Below, one piece after another: positions 1-11,035 of a stretch of DNA of 64,000 nucleotides. The DNA comes from Chalara sp. BL73. Taxonomy: Eukaryota > Ascomycota > Leotiomycetes > Helotiales. The DNA is taken from positions 62,001-126,000 of the forward strand of contig CAKJVC010000187.1 in assembly GCA_918026815.1 (NCBI GenBank), written 5' to 3'. The translations under genes and the position numbers were made by a program. Each line of letters begins with the position of its first letter. Position 1 is the stretch's first letter. The notes under the pieces are model-generated. The model was not told where the DNA came from. It did no database searches and worked only from the letters and a program-made list of their open reading frames with translations.

Positions 1-321
1 TCCAGTGAAACAGAGCAGCCCCTGTACCTTGGTGGGTAGCCGACGATTCAGAGGCGTTGCGTGTACCCTTGGTCAGATACTTGAGGTGCATAGGTATATC
101 AGAAACATTAAATCAAGCTTAATTAAATGGCTAATCAACAGCTTTATAACAGCAATTTCAAACCTTCCATGGCTTCATTAAGGTGTCGCGGACAAGGAAC
201 AAAGACGCTGCCCTAGGTATAACCAACTACAATCCAAGCGCGAATACAATACACCCATTACACCCACTTTGAAAAAAGAGATTCGTGACAGTCATTCTCT
301 CATTGATACTTTATTAGCAGT
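1..321. other. Intergenic, window edge
   Basis: This stretch lies downstream of the TauD-like gene on the minus strand. It is AT-rich, and I see no coding exon, tRNA or repeat in it. It probably holds the 3' untranslated region and polyadenylation signals of that gene. Confidence 0.5.
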
Positions 322-2067
322 CTAAAAGACGGTGAAACCTAGCATCAGAATCTCGCGGTTAGTTCTTGGTTCTGGAACGTAAGGCAATAGAGATCTTTTC
401 GGGCTTGACCTACCTGGACCAGGTTCCATATATTCCTCTCCCTCAGCTTCGCGCTTAGACTTGGATGCTGGGTCGAGGTATGGTCTCTCGCCAATGCCGA
501 CACATCGTTGTCCCGTGCGGAGTCCGTTCTGGTCATAATCTTATGTCCCATCAGCACTATCGTGGTTTAGGTGAAACCTCGAGACTTACCATAGGTAGCA
601 GCATGGTAGGTGGAACGGTTATCCCAGATTGCTATTTGGATTTTATTAGACGTTGCCCTTTTTGCTTATGATCATCTTGATAGGTACTAACCAAGATCAT
701 TCTGGTTATTCCACTTGAAGCGGACCTGGAGATCATGGTTCTCCGTGACCATGCGGAGGAACTCATCAAGGAGATGAGAGCTCTCGCGCTCAGTCAATCC
801 ATTGATGTGCTGCACATGGTGGCCAAAGGCAAAGATGGTCTTCCAGCCAGTGACCGGGTTGGTACGGACGACTGGGTGCTCGGTGGAGAGGGTGCCTCCA
901 ATGTTTAGTGGGTTGCCGCGTGGCTCTTCATAGAGCTTGAACTTCTTATCGATGGCTGCTTGGGTGAAGAGTGGTTGGGCGTAGGTGGCAGTGAGGCTCT
1001 CGAGGAACTTTTGGTATGCCGGGGAGAAACGGTCATAGACCTCATATCCTGACGCCCAGAGAGTATCTAATCTCCTCGTTAGTCAATCCCTTAAGCATGA
1101 GACGAATTATAGATCATACCTCCACCAAGAGTTGGAATGTCAGTGAGCTTCAAGATAGCATAATCAGATGGAACGGGCTCAAATGTGATATCAGAGTGCC
1201 ATCCCTTCTTAAGAGACTGCTTTTTCTTGTGATGCTCGGCCTTTCGGTCACAGAAAATCTTGGTGGCTAGATCGTTGCTGATAACGCTGATTTCATCATC
1301 CTTATTGCACTGGAACGACTTGTTGGAGATTGGATGAATATGCATGGTGGATTCAGCTGGCTTGCCAGTCAATTCACCAAGCTTTTGGCAAAGCTCTTTC
1401 TGGAGGTTATTTGTGAGGTCATCTTGAGCACGGAAAAATACAACGCCGCGTTGCGAAACTAAACACGAAGTTAGCTAACTCTCAAGTTGGAAGGTGCAAT
1501 ATTAAAGTTGTAAGCTGTGATAAATACAATATGTGCAACACAAGAGCTCAGGTACGACACACAATTGAGCAAAATCTCTTTATCTAACTGTCCGACATGA
1601 CAGATAGGTAAGCCTATCGCTATGCGACACATATGAAGGACCATGTCTAACAAAATAAAGTTCGGCTCATTCCAACACTATGAAAACGCCTACGACGCAA
1701 AGTAAGACGCTTGAAGTGACCGAGAAGGAACTTAATAGGAACCTGAGCAGACGTGCAATGAAATATACGCGAACGGAAGAGCATAAGAAGGTAAAGACTT
1801 GCCAGTGATGGCCAGGTCACGGAGCAACTCGTCAGCATTTGGAGCTTGGAGCCACGCAGCAAGATTGGCCTTAGGAAACTCCTTTCCAATGGCTGGAGTC
1901 AGGTCGAACGACTCGAACTTATCCAAAGCTCCAGTGAGCTTCATGGGTTCCTTAATGAGCTTGACTGGATCGGCGGTCTTTTGGCCGGCAAAGACATATT
2001 CTTGAGCCTTCACCTTCAAGTCGTGATATTGGCTAATAGGATAAACATCAACTGCTGAGGGAGCCAT
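322..2067 (-). CDS. TauD/TfdA-family 2-oxoglutarate dioxygenase (taurine/sulfonate dioxygenase-like)
   Basis: Five exons by manual reconstruction: 2067-1803, 1458-1120, 1066-692, 631-590 and 539-322, giving 1239 nt (412 aa) in frame. Proteins of this family use Fe(II), 2-oxoglutarate and O2 to hydroxylate a substrate, classically next to a sulfonate, releasing sulfite for sulfur nutrition. Seen: the iron-binding HxD at about His176/Asp178 (GWHSD), the distal His in NRSTYHAATYD near residue 336, and the 2OG-binding Arg in GLRTGQR just after it. Length fits the fungal family (about 370-410 aa). I chose Met at 2067 (MAPSAVD). An in-frame Met at 2220 adds 51 Ser/Thr-rich residues that look like translated 5' UTR, though a targeting peptide is possible. 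Intron 1 (1802-1459, 344 nt) is far longer than the others (50-60 nt) and appears to start with GC. The substrate is unknown. Confidence 0.88.
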
Positions 2068-4373
2068 GACGAAAAGATTATTAGGAACTTTAAGACCCTT
2101 GTGTGCTTTTGTGGAGACGGGCTGTGCAGTTGTAGAGAAATGCAATGTAGTTGATGGAGAGAAAAGGGAGGAGTTAAAAAGGTGGGAGATCGTCAACTTA
2201 TAGTACGGTGAGGCTGCCAAGTCTCAAGCTCACAACATACTATCAAGTGTAAAGAAAATCGAGCTAGGGTAATTGCACGTTTGTCGAGGTATCTATCATA
2301 AACTGCTTTTGCTTTGCTGCATGACAATCCGTTCTTGAGGACGAGTTGAGATGCTTCAGCCCACAAATCAGACTCTAACTGACGACCTGATAGTCTGGAT
2401 TCACGGGTCATACCGATGCAACGGCATATCACCTAAAGAAGTGCAATATGCACACAGAATTGCCAGAGCCACAACGGCACGGACACGTTGCGTTCCATGC
2501 TGATGCAATAATTGACCCAGACGGGCGGTACTGAGAGAACTTTACCCCTCATGATAAGGGCGGGAAGTATTCAAGCTCATTTGACATCTTCTAAAGGCCG
2601 TTGATCGGTGGACCCAGAGCCCCGGTACGCTTAATTGGCCTTTAACATCTGTATGCTAATGCCTGCAAAATCAAGTAGGGTATGCACTTCCGGGTGAGAA
2701 GGAAGAAAGCAAAATCTGGTGCATTGTAACGCGTAATACCAATTGACGATCTGTCGCGGAGTCGGCGGCTTGCTAAATTTGACTGGCGGGCGCGCTGCAA
2801 AGAGTAACCTGAGTGGTTGCACATGAACAAAGCGGGCGCATGTACTGTTAAGCCTAGGATACCAGATACATAACTTAATGGCGTTTTCGGTGTAGTTTCA
2901 GAGCTAACAACAAGATATCAGCGTTCTTAAGTATACTTGCATCGGGACCCAGACTCGTGCAGGAGGACCCTTGCTCATTGCCGACAGTCCAATGATACGC
3001 ACGATGTCGAAATCCGGAGCACCACAAGCGTCTTCATATGCTTCAGTGGTGGTTCTTGACTTGGATCAAAGTTTCGTATGCAAAACACCGCCTGGATTGT
3101 AGCTATCACCGAGAAAAAAAAAGTCGAATGGTACCTGAAGGGGCCATCAGCTAAATTTGAGATGGTGTGACCAAAGGATTCCCGGCTCGCTGGATAAGTG
3201 TTGCTGGGACGGAGAGTGTATGGCTCTTACGTGCGGCATTTCTCCCGCGACATTGTTATTGGGCGTGAGGAGAACCAGGACTCCACATACCATTTATTCG
3301 GTATCACTTGGGACTGGTTCTTTTGCTTTGGGATGGTGGCCACTTTACTATACTATGTAGTCAAGCATCCCGAGGCGGGGGTTCTGGAGGTGGGGATGCA
3401 GTAACTTAATACCTGCCACGTCGGTCCCAGCAGACCTGTCGTGCGTGGAAACGTGCAAGCGTGGGTTGCGTGCGTGCGTGTCTCGCGAATGGGAAACCTT
3501 AACTTTAATCCGTTCCATGAATGGTCGGCAATATTTGTTGGTGTGGGTGTGGGTGTGTGAGTCTGTCCGTCTGTGGAGAAAAACAAGGTGCGTCCGGACT
3601 CAGGCCATATTGCCCAAGGTTCTTGGTTCCTCCACAAGGTTAACCAGTGCAGCTTTTATCCGGCTTTATTAGCAACAGCTTAAAATTCAATAATGAAATA
3701 CCTTCCTAAACAGACGCTGTAAAGTGTTACAGTAATTTCCCATCATGACCCTCCCCGACCCGGACAGTAAGGTTCAACCCTGAAGTGCCATAGTTTGATG
3801 TGGACTTTTAGTTGCGGTAAGCAGTAGAGATCTATGTGGACAGTGGCTGATATGCAGGTCTGATCGAAAGCGGTAATCTTCAACCATATCAGCGGGATCA
3901 TAAGAAGGGAACGCCCGTCTCGTTTACATGCAGCTGCGGCTCGTACCAAAGGCTGGAAAAGGTTGTGGTTAAACAGAACGTTGGAACAGCTTATCTAATC
4001 CAATTACTGCATGGCTGTCGGCTAGAGAGCTGCCAAGAAATATCTCCACTTTTAATGACGGCGGCAGGAACATGATGGAAAACGCGATTTACTGAACTGT
4101 ACGAGCTTACTGTCCCTGAGCTAAGCATAATTCCTCTCCAGTCGGGCGTCCTGAAAGTATCGCAAGTGCAAGCTTGGAGCAAACCAATTGTCATACATTA
4201 TTCCCATTTGTGAAAACATTGGGAGAATAATCACTGCCCAGGATCCCTGCCTGCAGCTGCAACATCAACCTGACTACTACTCCGTACCACCGGCCAATGC
4301 AGTAGTCGAAGCGCATGGATTGTGGCCTTTCTATGCGGCAGATGCGGTAGAATGATAAGCAGCTCGTTTTGAT
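2068..4373. other. Intergenic region with GT-rich simple sequence
   Basis: About 2.3 kb between the divergent TauD-like and vps11 genes, so it should hold both promoters. A GT-rich imperfect microsatellite lies around 3540-3565, with GTGC/TGCG repeats just before it near 3465-3485. Open frames here are short, overlap on both strands and match nothing I know. I see no RNA gene. Confidence 0.5.
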
Positions 4374-7300
4374 ATGGCTCTAACTTCGGTGCGGTTGGCA
4401 GCATATCCGGTGCCGCGAAACTTAACTGACATGCACCACAGTGGAAAACATTCGATTTCTTCGAAGTCAGCCAAATCAAAGCGCCAGACGATGAGAGCAA
4501 ATCATTCCTTGAGAATAATGAGATTAGCTGCATTTGCTCTGGCTCTGAAAACCTGTTTTTAGGAAGCCATGATGGCAAAGTCCGGATCCTCTCCTCCACA
4601 TTCAAGGTGTTGCAGACCTTCCAGGCCCACGATGTTGGCTCGATTGCACAAATGAAACAGGTGGAGGGCACATCTCTACTAGTGACAATCGCTGTACGGA
4701 CATACTATGAAGGGCTGTGGATAGAAAGCTGATGCTATGTAGGAAGACTTACCCAATGAACCAGTTCTGAAAGTATGGGCGCTAGATAAGCCAGTCAAGA
4801 AAACTGGCCTTCCAACCTGCCAGTCCACATTAAGTATTAGCAACGGACGGAAGCCATTTCCAGTATGTTTCTCCCCCTCTTATCCCGGCATCTTTACTGA
4901 CGCATACATGTAGATATCGGCATTTACAGCGCTTGACGATCTATCACAGCTAGCAGTGGGATTTGCAAACGGGTCGGTGACGGTCATTAGGGGCGACCTC
5001 GTCCACGACAGGGGGGCAAAACAAAGAGTCGTTCATGAGTCAGAGGAGCCTATTACTGGTCTAGAATTTCGTACAGACTCGAGGCTGACAACTTTGTATG
5101 TTGCAACAATATCCCGCATTCTGAAGCTCGTCATATCTGGACGAGGCCAAGGGCAGCCCGCACGAACGCTTGAAGATTTAGGATGCGGTATCGGTTGCAT
5201 GACGGTAGACAGCAAGAATGGGGATATTGTCGTAGCCCGAGATGATGCTATCTACTACTATGGTCTTGAAGGAAGGGGACCTTGCTTTGCTTATGATGGC
5301 CCCAAGAGTCTAGTAGCCATCTATGGTGACTACGTAGCGCTCGTGTCCCCTCCAACAACCACAATTCAACCAAAGTCGAGTACACTTCGCCGATTCGGAA
5401 GTACGCAAGCTGAAGACATCTTCAATACTTCGACGTTCACATTGTTAGATACTGACTTGAAATTTGTTGCACATTCTGAGTCTTTAGTTTCCCAAGTTCA
5501 GACGTTGTTCACGATATGGGGCGATCTATTTTCTCTTACTCAAGATGGCAAGGTATAATGCTCCCGAATATGTTGTAGCCTAGACTTACCACTACTAGAT
5601 CTACCGATACCACGAGAAGTCCCTGGCACAACGCCTCGAAATCCTATATCAAAGAAACCTCTTTGTATATGCTATCAATCTTGCGCAGAAAAGTGGCATG
5701 GGTGCCCAGCAGCAAAATGTGATCTTTCGGAAATATGGTGACCATTTATACCAGAAAGGAGAATATGATAGCGCCATGCAACAATATCTGAAGGCCATCG
5801 ATAACACAGAACCGTCACAAGTCATCCGCAAGGTAGTGTCTATATTATTTTTCCGATCATCTTTTCACTAACATGGCTAGTATCTTGACACTCAACGAAT
5901 TCATAACTTGATTGAGTACCTTGAAGAATTGCATGAGCATCATAAAGCGACAGCAGATCACACGACTCTTCTTTTGAACTGTTATGCCAAATTAAAAGAT
6001 ATTGACAAGCTTGAGAAGTTCATTAGGTCACCAGGCGATCTAAAGTTTGATCTTGACACAGCAATATCTATGTGCAGGCAAGGTGGCTATTTCGAGCAAG
6101 CGGCTTACTTAGCCAAAAAGCATAGCGAACATGAATTAGTTGTTGATATTCTCATCGAAGACTCCAAGAAGTATGCGAACGCCCTGGACTACATAGCGCG
6201 GCTTGATGCTGAAACTGCTTACCCAAACTTAATGAAATATTCACGAGTCTTACTAGAGCATTGCCCAAAAGTAAGATATCCCCCCAATATACGGCATACT
6301 CGTGAAACATGTTCTACATTTGTATTAACGCGGTTGCAGGATACCACACAGTTGTTCATTGAATATTTTACTGGTCGATATCGTCCTAAAAAGGATGAAA
6401 TTATCCTCGAGGTTTCACCACAAACATCCGGTTATGGCTCTGGGGCTGTCAGCGCTGTATGTGTCCTTATACCTGAAGCCATCGTGATGGTTGGTGAGAC
6501 CACTCACTAACAGTACATAGGTCCAAAATCTCAGAGATCTACTGCCTTTGCCATATATGAATACCGCCGCTGTTACCACGCCACCTGCACAAGGTAACAT
6601 AGTCACCACAGTCAGTGATCAAGCGATTGAAAGTAGATCTGAGTCGACAGCTCCTAAATATAAAGCACCTCAGCCCCGAACTGCATTTTCTTCATTCGTT
6701 GACCATCCGGATGAGTTCATATTCTTCCTTGAGGCTTGCCTCAAGGCAGATGACCTCAAACAGAGAGATGAAATTGATCTGTACACGACGCTATTTGAAA
6801 TGTATCTACACAAATCCAATCAGAAAAAGGGGATAAACAGAGAGGAGTGGGAGATCAAGGCCAAGAAACTTCTCGAGGGGAAGGATATCCCAATCGACAC
6901 TTCGAATGTTCTACTTCTATCTCATCTGTCTAACTTTCGTGATGGCACAGTCCTAGTCCATGAACAGGCTGGCCTCAGATTTGATATCTTCAGATCATAC
7001 ACGTCCGCCAAAGATACTCGTGGTGCCATCAAGGCACTCCGGAAATATGGTCCGGAAGAGCCCCAACTATACCCTGCCGCTCTTGCATATTTCACTTCAG
7101 ATTCGCGTATTCTGGAAGAAGCTGGCGATGAGTTAGACGCAGTTCTCAAGAAGGTCGATGAGGACGGACTGATGGCACCCTTGCAAGTCATTCAAACTCT
7201 GAGCACGAATGCTGTTGCCACCATGGGTATGGTAAAGACATACCTACAGCAAACTATTGAACGTGAACGGACAGAAATCATTTCAAATAGACGTAATATC

Positions 7301-7743
7301 ACAGCATACCGGCAGCAAACTCTCGACAAACGGCAAGAGATCTCTGATCTCGAAACCAAACCCCAAACGTTCAATGCTACACGTTGTGCCTTGTGCGGAA
7401 CCCAGCTAACATTGCCTACAGTGTATGTCTTCTCAATATATTTCCTAGCAAACCCATTTGACTGATGCTAACTCATGCCTCTAGGCACTTCTTATGCAAG
7501 CATAGCTTCCACCAGAACAAATGCCTGAATGTGCAATTTGGCGCGGACGGAAACTTCGAAGGTGACTGCCCGGTGTGCAAGAAGGACAATGACACTATTC
7601 GTGCGATAAGGCGGGCGCAGGATGAGAGTGTAGACCGTCATGACATGTTCTTGGATGCGTTAGCACGAAGCAGGGACAAGTTTGGCACGATCAGCGAGTT
7701 CTTTGGACGGGGAGTGATGGATGTGCCTACTGCTGTAGAGTAG
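4374..7743 (+). CDS. vps11: Vps11/Pep5, HOPS/CORVET tethering subunit
   Basis: Nine exons: 4374-4388, 4442-4693, 4743-4862, 4914-5552, 5599-5832, 5881-6270, 6340-6456, 6521-7422 and 7485-7743, giving 2928 nt (975 aa), close to the family's usual length. Vps11 is a core subunit of the CORVET and HOPS complexes, which tether endosomes and vacuoles before membrane fusion. The N-terminal third is a WD40-like propeller (GSHDGKVRIL near the start), the middle is an alpha-solenoid of clathrin-heavy-chain type, and the C-terminus has a RING-H2-like zinc finger (CALCG, then CKHSFHQNKC, then CPVCKK, about residues 876-925). The first exon has only five codons (MALTS) and joins WKTFDFFEV, which matches the usual start of Vps11. 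The nine-exon structure is intron-rich. All junctions are GT-AG and keep frame. Confidence 0.96.
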
Positions 7744-7946
7744 ATAGTGAATGGAGTAATGTAATACCATATCGCTCGTGAATACAAAAGATACCTTATT
7801 ATAGCTTGCTCGAATATAAGTCAAAAATTTTATTCAACTACATATCCCCTCCATCTTCCATCTTCCAGAAGCCCAAATCACTGTCCTAGCAATCAAGAAA
7901 CATAGGAAATCCTTCTTCACGCCCACCTCAATGGTAGATCGCAATG

Positions 7947-8048
7947 AAAAAATGGGTAGCATCTCTTTAATTGAGCGTGTCATCCTTAGTGCGGGGGCCA
8001 TGCTAATCTTCTCTGTATCTTTTTAAATTGACCAAATGCCCAAGGGTA
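7947..8048 (-). ncRNA. U6 spliceosomal snRNA
   Basis: On the minus strand the sequence reads ATTTGGTCAATTT, then GATACAGAGAAGATTAGCAT, then GGCCCCCGCACTAAGGATGA, CACGCTCAATTAAAGAG, and ends in a T6 run at 7952-7947. The ACAGAGA box, the AGC triad and the internal stem-loop are the catalytic hallmarks of U6 snRNA, which forms the spliceosome active site with U2. The T-run is the expected RNA polymerase III terminator. The 5' end is placed at the small hairpin CCCTTGGG (8040-8047) and is uncertain by a few bases. A TATA-like CCTATAAG lies about 45 bp upstream (8091-8098). The gene sits alone downstream of vps11 and matches no open frame. Confidence 0.93.
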
Positions 8049-8090
8049 AAGGAAAAAGAAAAGAGAGGTTCAGCAGAACTTCGTGATGCT

Positions 8091-8098
8091 CTTATAGG
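8091..8098 (-). promoter_or_regulatory. Candidate TATA box of the U6 gene
   Basis: CCTATAAG on the minus strand lies about 45 bp before the estimated U6 5' end. RNA polymerase III U6 promoters in fungi normally have a TATA element nearer -30, so either this is not the element or the transcript starts a little further upstream than annotated. Confidence 0.35.
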
Positions 8099-8891
8099 CG
8101 TTGAGGAAAGGCGAGCGGAAGGCAACAGGCTGGCTCTGGGATGGGATGATTAAATTGCCGGAGAGAATGCCTCCAAGGTTGCCTGCAATGAATATATCTG
8201 GTTTAGGGAGTGTATGCGGATACACTATGAGTTGGGATTACGCGGCGATGACCAGATGAGGTAGGGAAGTGATGGGGTAAGGCGGATGAGGTGACATTGG
8301 CGGTGCTTGCCTGGAGGTACCTCTCAGGAATATTTCCATATTAGGAACAACAGTGTGAGCACCTATTAAGGGCCGGGCGTTTGATGGCAGGTGCGGGTGA
8401 TAGATTTCGTCAATTTCACATTGAGTGGTGGAAGATAATCAGCTAGATATAAATGCCTGACAAGTATTGCTACGTTGGGACTGGAAGTCGGTGCCTCGCG
8501 ACTTTCATGACAACATATGCCTATATCAGGGAGTAGGCTTATGTCTGGATTCGCAAGCACGATTCCCGCAATATCAGAAAATTTCCCAGCCGAGAGCGAA
8601 AGCTGGTGCCTAGTCCAGATCACCATCCTCCAGATCCCTATAAAAAGACCGTCCTCCCACACCTTTCTCTCTCCATACTTACCTCTCGACAATCTCGTGG
8701 CTCACGAATCACGAGGTTGGCAGTATCAGACCTTCATTGCACCTCGAGGCGTCCTGAACCGTTGAATACTCCATTGTGTTCATTGGGATTATTTTTGATT
8801 GCTTGCATGCTCTGCATGACTCTTTTCATCGGGTGCTCAGCTTGCTGGGGCTTGAAGAAGAGTTTACCAGTCAATGTATTCAGCACTTGAT
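8099..8891. other. Intergenic region
   Basis: About 0.8 kb between the U6 promoter and the 3' end of the PhyH-type gene. Only short overlapping open frames occur, with no recognisable protein and no RNA gene that I can see. Confidence 0.45.
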
Positions 8892-9984
8892 CTATATCGG
8901 TAGACTTCCCAACCTTTCCTGCTCTCTTCTTTTCATCTCTTCCCAGTCTCTTACCCGTTGTGGTACCCATCCCTTCCTCGGACCGGTGGCCTTCCATCCT
9001 CCGAGCCCATCAGGCATTCCTAGATCTCTGAGTGTTTTCAGCTCGACTAAGCTGTAGTCTTCTTTCTTTTCTCGGCTGAAGTTGAAGGGTTCTTTTAGTG
9101 AAACCGGGGGATTAGTGATGACGCGAACCCTACGCAGGAGGTTCTTTGATGCTGTGTGCAACATAAGGGGATGCATGAATACAACGTCACCGACATTGCC
9201 TATCATTTCAAAGAAAGACTCATCTCGAGTTCTCGAGGTGTCTTTGGCGAGATCATTCCAATAGGTTGTGCCCTCGGACTCATCACTGGTGGGCTTCATC
9301 CATGGTGTGAGTCCTTCTGGGTGATCATACTAGATTGCTATCAGTAATATTCCTTTCCTTTGATCATGAGAACCTTACCAAAAGCTTCGCAATATGTTTG
9401 ATGCCATCAGAACATATTGCAGTGCCACCGCCCCTGGGAACAACCTCGCTCCAAAGCGGAATAACAAGCAACGCCTGCTCCGGACTATCCAAAAAGTGTA
9501 CAAAGAAATCCCCATCATTATGCCACCCTTCTAGCTCTCTGTACCTTAACTCCCCATCCGGATCATACTCTTTCTTTCCTAAGTTCACAATGAAAGTATC
9601 TGCCCAAGAGCGCATCTCAGAGATATCGGTGATACGCTCTTCACCACCGAGGAGCTGGCACATGACCGACCAGGCTTTGGGCGAGAATTGAGAGACGGGT
9701 ATGTGGGTGTGGTGTGGCATGTTGGTTCGCTCCACGACCCATGTGGACTTGTCGGTTGGGGAGTACCCGAGACGGGTCCAGAGGGTGGAGGTGAAAGATG
9801 TGGCTTGGGCTGTGGTAAAGCAGTCTTCTATTTTGACGAAGCCGTGCTGCATTTCCGAAGTCAGAACTGATCTAGAACGGTCGAAAAGCCAAGATCTCTT
9901 GTCCAATGACCTACTTACCTCTAAGAAGTGCTCCTTCTGGGCCTCGCTCAACTTATAAGCTGAATCATCTGTGTTATTCGACAT
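8892..9984 (-). CDS. Phytanoyl-CoA dioxygenase (PhyH) superfamily protein
   Basis: Three exons (9984-9919, 9846-9379, 9329-8892) total 972 nt, 323 aa. Intron 1 joins EAQKEHFLE to HGFVKIEDCF in phase 0. PhyH-like enzymes are non-heme Fe(II)/2-oxoglutarate dioxygenases. Besides phytanoyl-CoA hydroxylases, the family includes many fungal secondary-metabolite and catabolic hydroxylases. Seen: an HxD iron motif in EGWHNDGDFF (about His131/Asp133), a distal iron His within GDVVFMHPLMLHTASKN (about residues 225-241), and a following Arg-rich strand RRVRVITNPP that would bind 2-oxoglutarate. There is no peroxisomal targeting motif at the C-terminus (the protein ends GSLPI) and no signal peptide, so a cytosolic enzyme acting on a free acid or small metabolite is more likely than a true phytanoyl-CoA hydroxylase. 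The substrate is unknown. Confidence 0.88.
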
Positions 9985-11035
9985 TTTGGGGTGTTTTGTC
10001 AGATAAAATTTGCTAGGTTCTGATGAAAAGCAATAGTTTCAAGTCGTGGCTTCCATACCTGAAGCCAATATCTCTTCCTTATATAGCAGACAGGGCGTGA
10101 TTAACAGACAAGGCGCGATTAAAATGTCAGCACTGTAGCCTAGTGCAGCCCCGCGAGGAGAAGCAATTTACCCGGCGGCCGCAAAAGCCAAAGATTTATC
10201 AGGAGGCGGATAAAAGCAATTCCATGCTGATATCTTTGATGTCTTAAATTATGAAGCCTTTCCTAAGTTCCACTTTCAAGTATTGTTTTCCTGCCAGAGG
10301 AAATGCTCCAAGTTGGGGCTTGTGTGCGCTGGGCGGCACACCCTCACAAGACCTAAGCTAAGAAGATGCCAATTGGATAAACGGGAACTTTTGACTAAGC
10401 AATTCCTAGCCCTGGACTTGATATTTGATATCCCACACCCGATCGCAATAACTCGCTTAAAAAGGGGCCTTTTCACCAAGGCAACATCCCTCAGATATAT
10501 GAATGTAGATCGCAAGCACATTGCTGAAATTCTACAGTGTATCTACTTTGAAGGGACGTCTTCAAGAAGTCTTAAATTTCTCCGTAGCAGAAGCAAGAAA
10601 GGGTCCCGCAAAGATAAAGGCACTAGCCAGGATCGGCAGAGATTCATGACCGGATAATCCAGCGATAAAGTTCACTAACGAAGGAAAGAAAGTATATACT
10701 GTATACCTAGAAATAAATGCATAGCTTAGACAGTGACATCTCAATGTATGTCCATGAATGAGACATTGAGGTCAAGTTTATTAAAAGCTGGGGATGTTAT
10801 ATTTAGATCTTGCCATAGAAGTACAAAATCAAACGCTAGCATAGCAAGGCAAGGCAAATGTTATGTCATACTTATTCACTCAACGAAGGAATATGTCACT
10901 TTTTCACATAACCGCGATGGCCGCAACAATCAGAGCTCGTTGTGGTCCTTGCCTCCTTTTCCTGTGTTTTCTTGCTGGTGGTTTTCCTATTTCAAATTAA
11001 CCCAAGATTGAAACCTATCCCCTTAATAGGTGCTC
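9985..11035. other. Intergenic region
   Basis: About 1 kb between the PhyH-type gene and the 3' end of the amidohydrolase, so it contains the PhyH promoter. A 124-codon open frame at 10283-10657 on the plus strand has no recognisable motif and biased, basic composition, and I treat it as chance. I see nothing else. Confidence 0.45.

Noticed and set aside
2068..2220. N-terminal extension of the TauD-like protein
   Set aside because: In frame but looks like translated leader (Ser/Thr/His-rich). The conserved protein begins at MAPSAVD.
10283..10657. 124-codon plus-strand frame
   Set aside because: Basic, low-information composition with no domain and no splice-linked neighbours.
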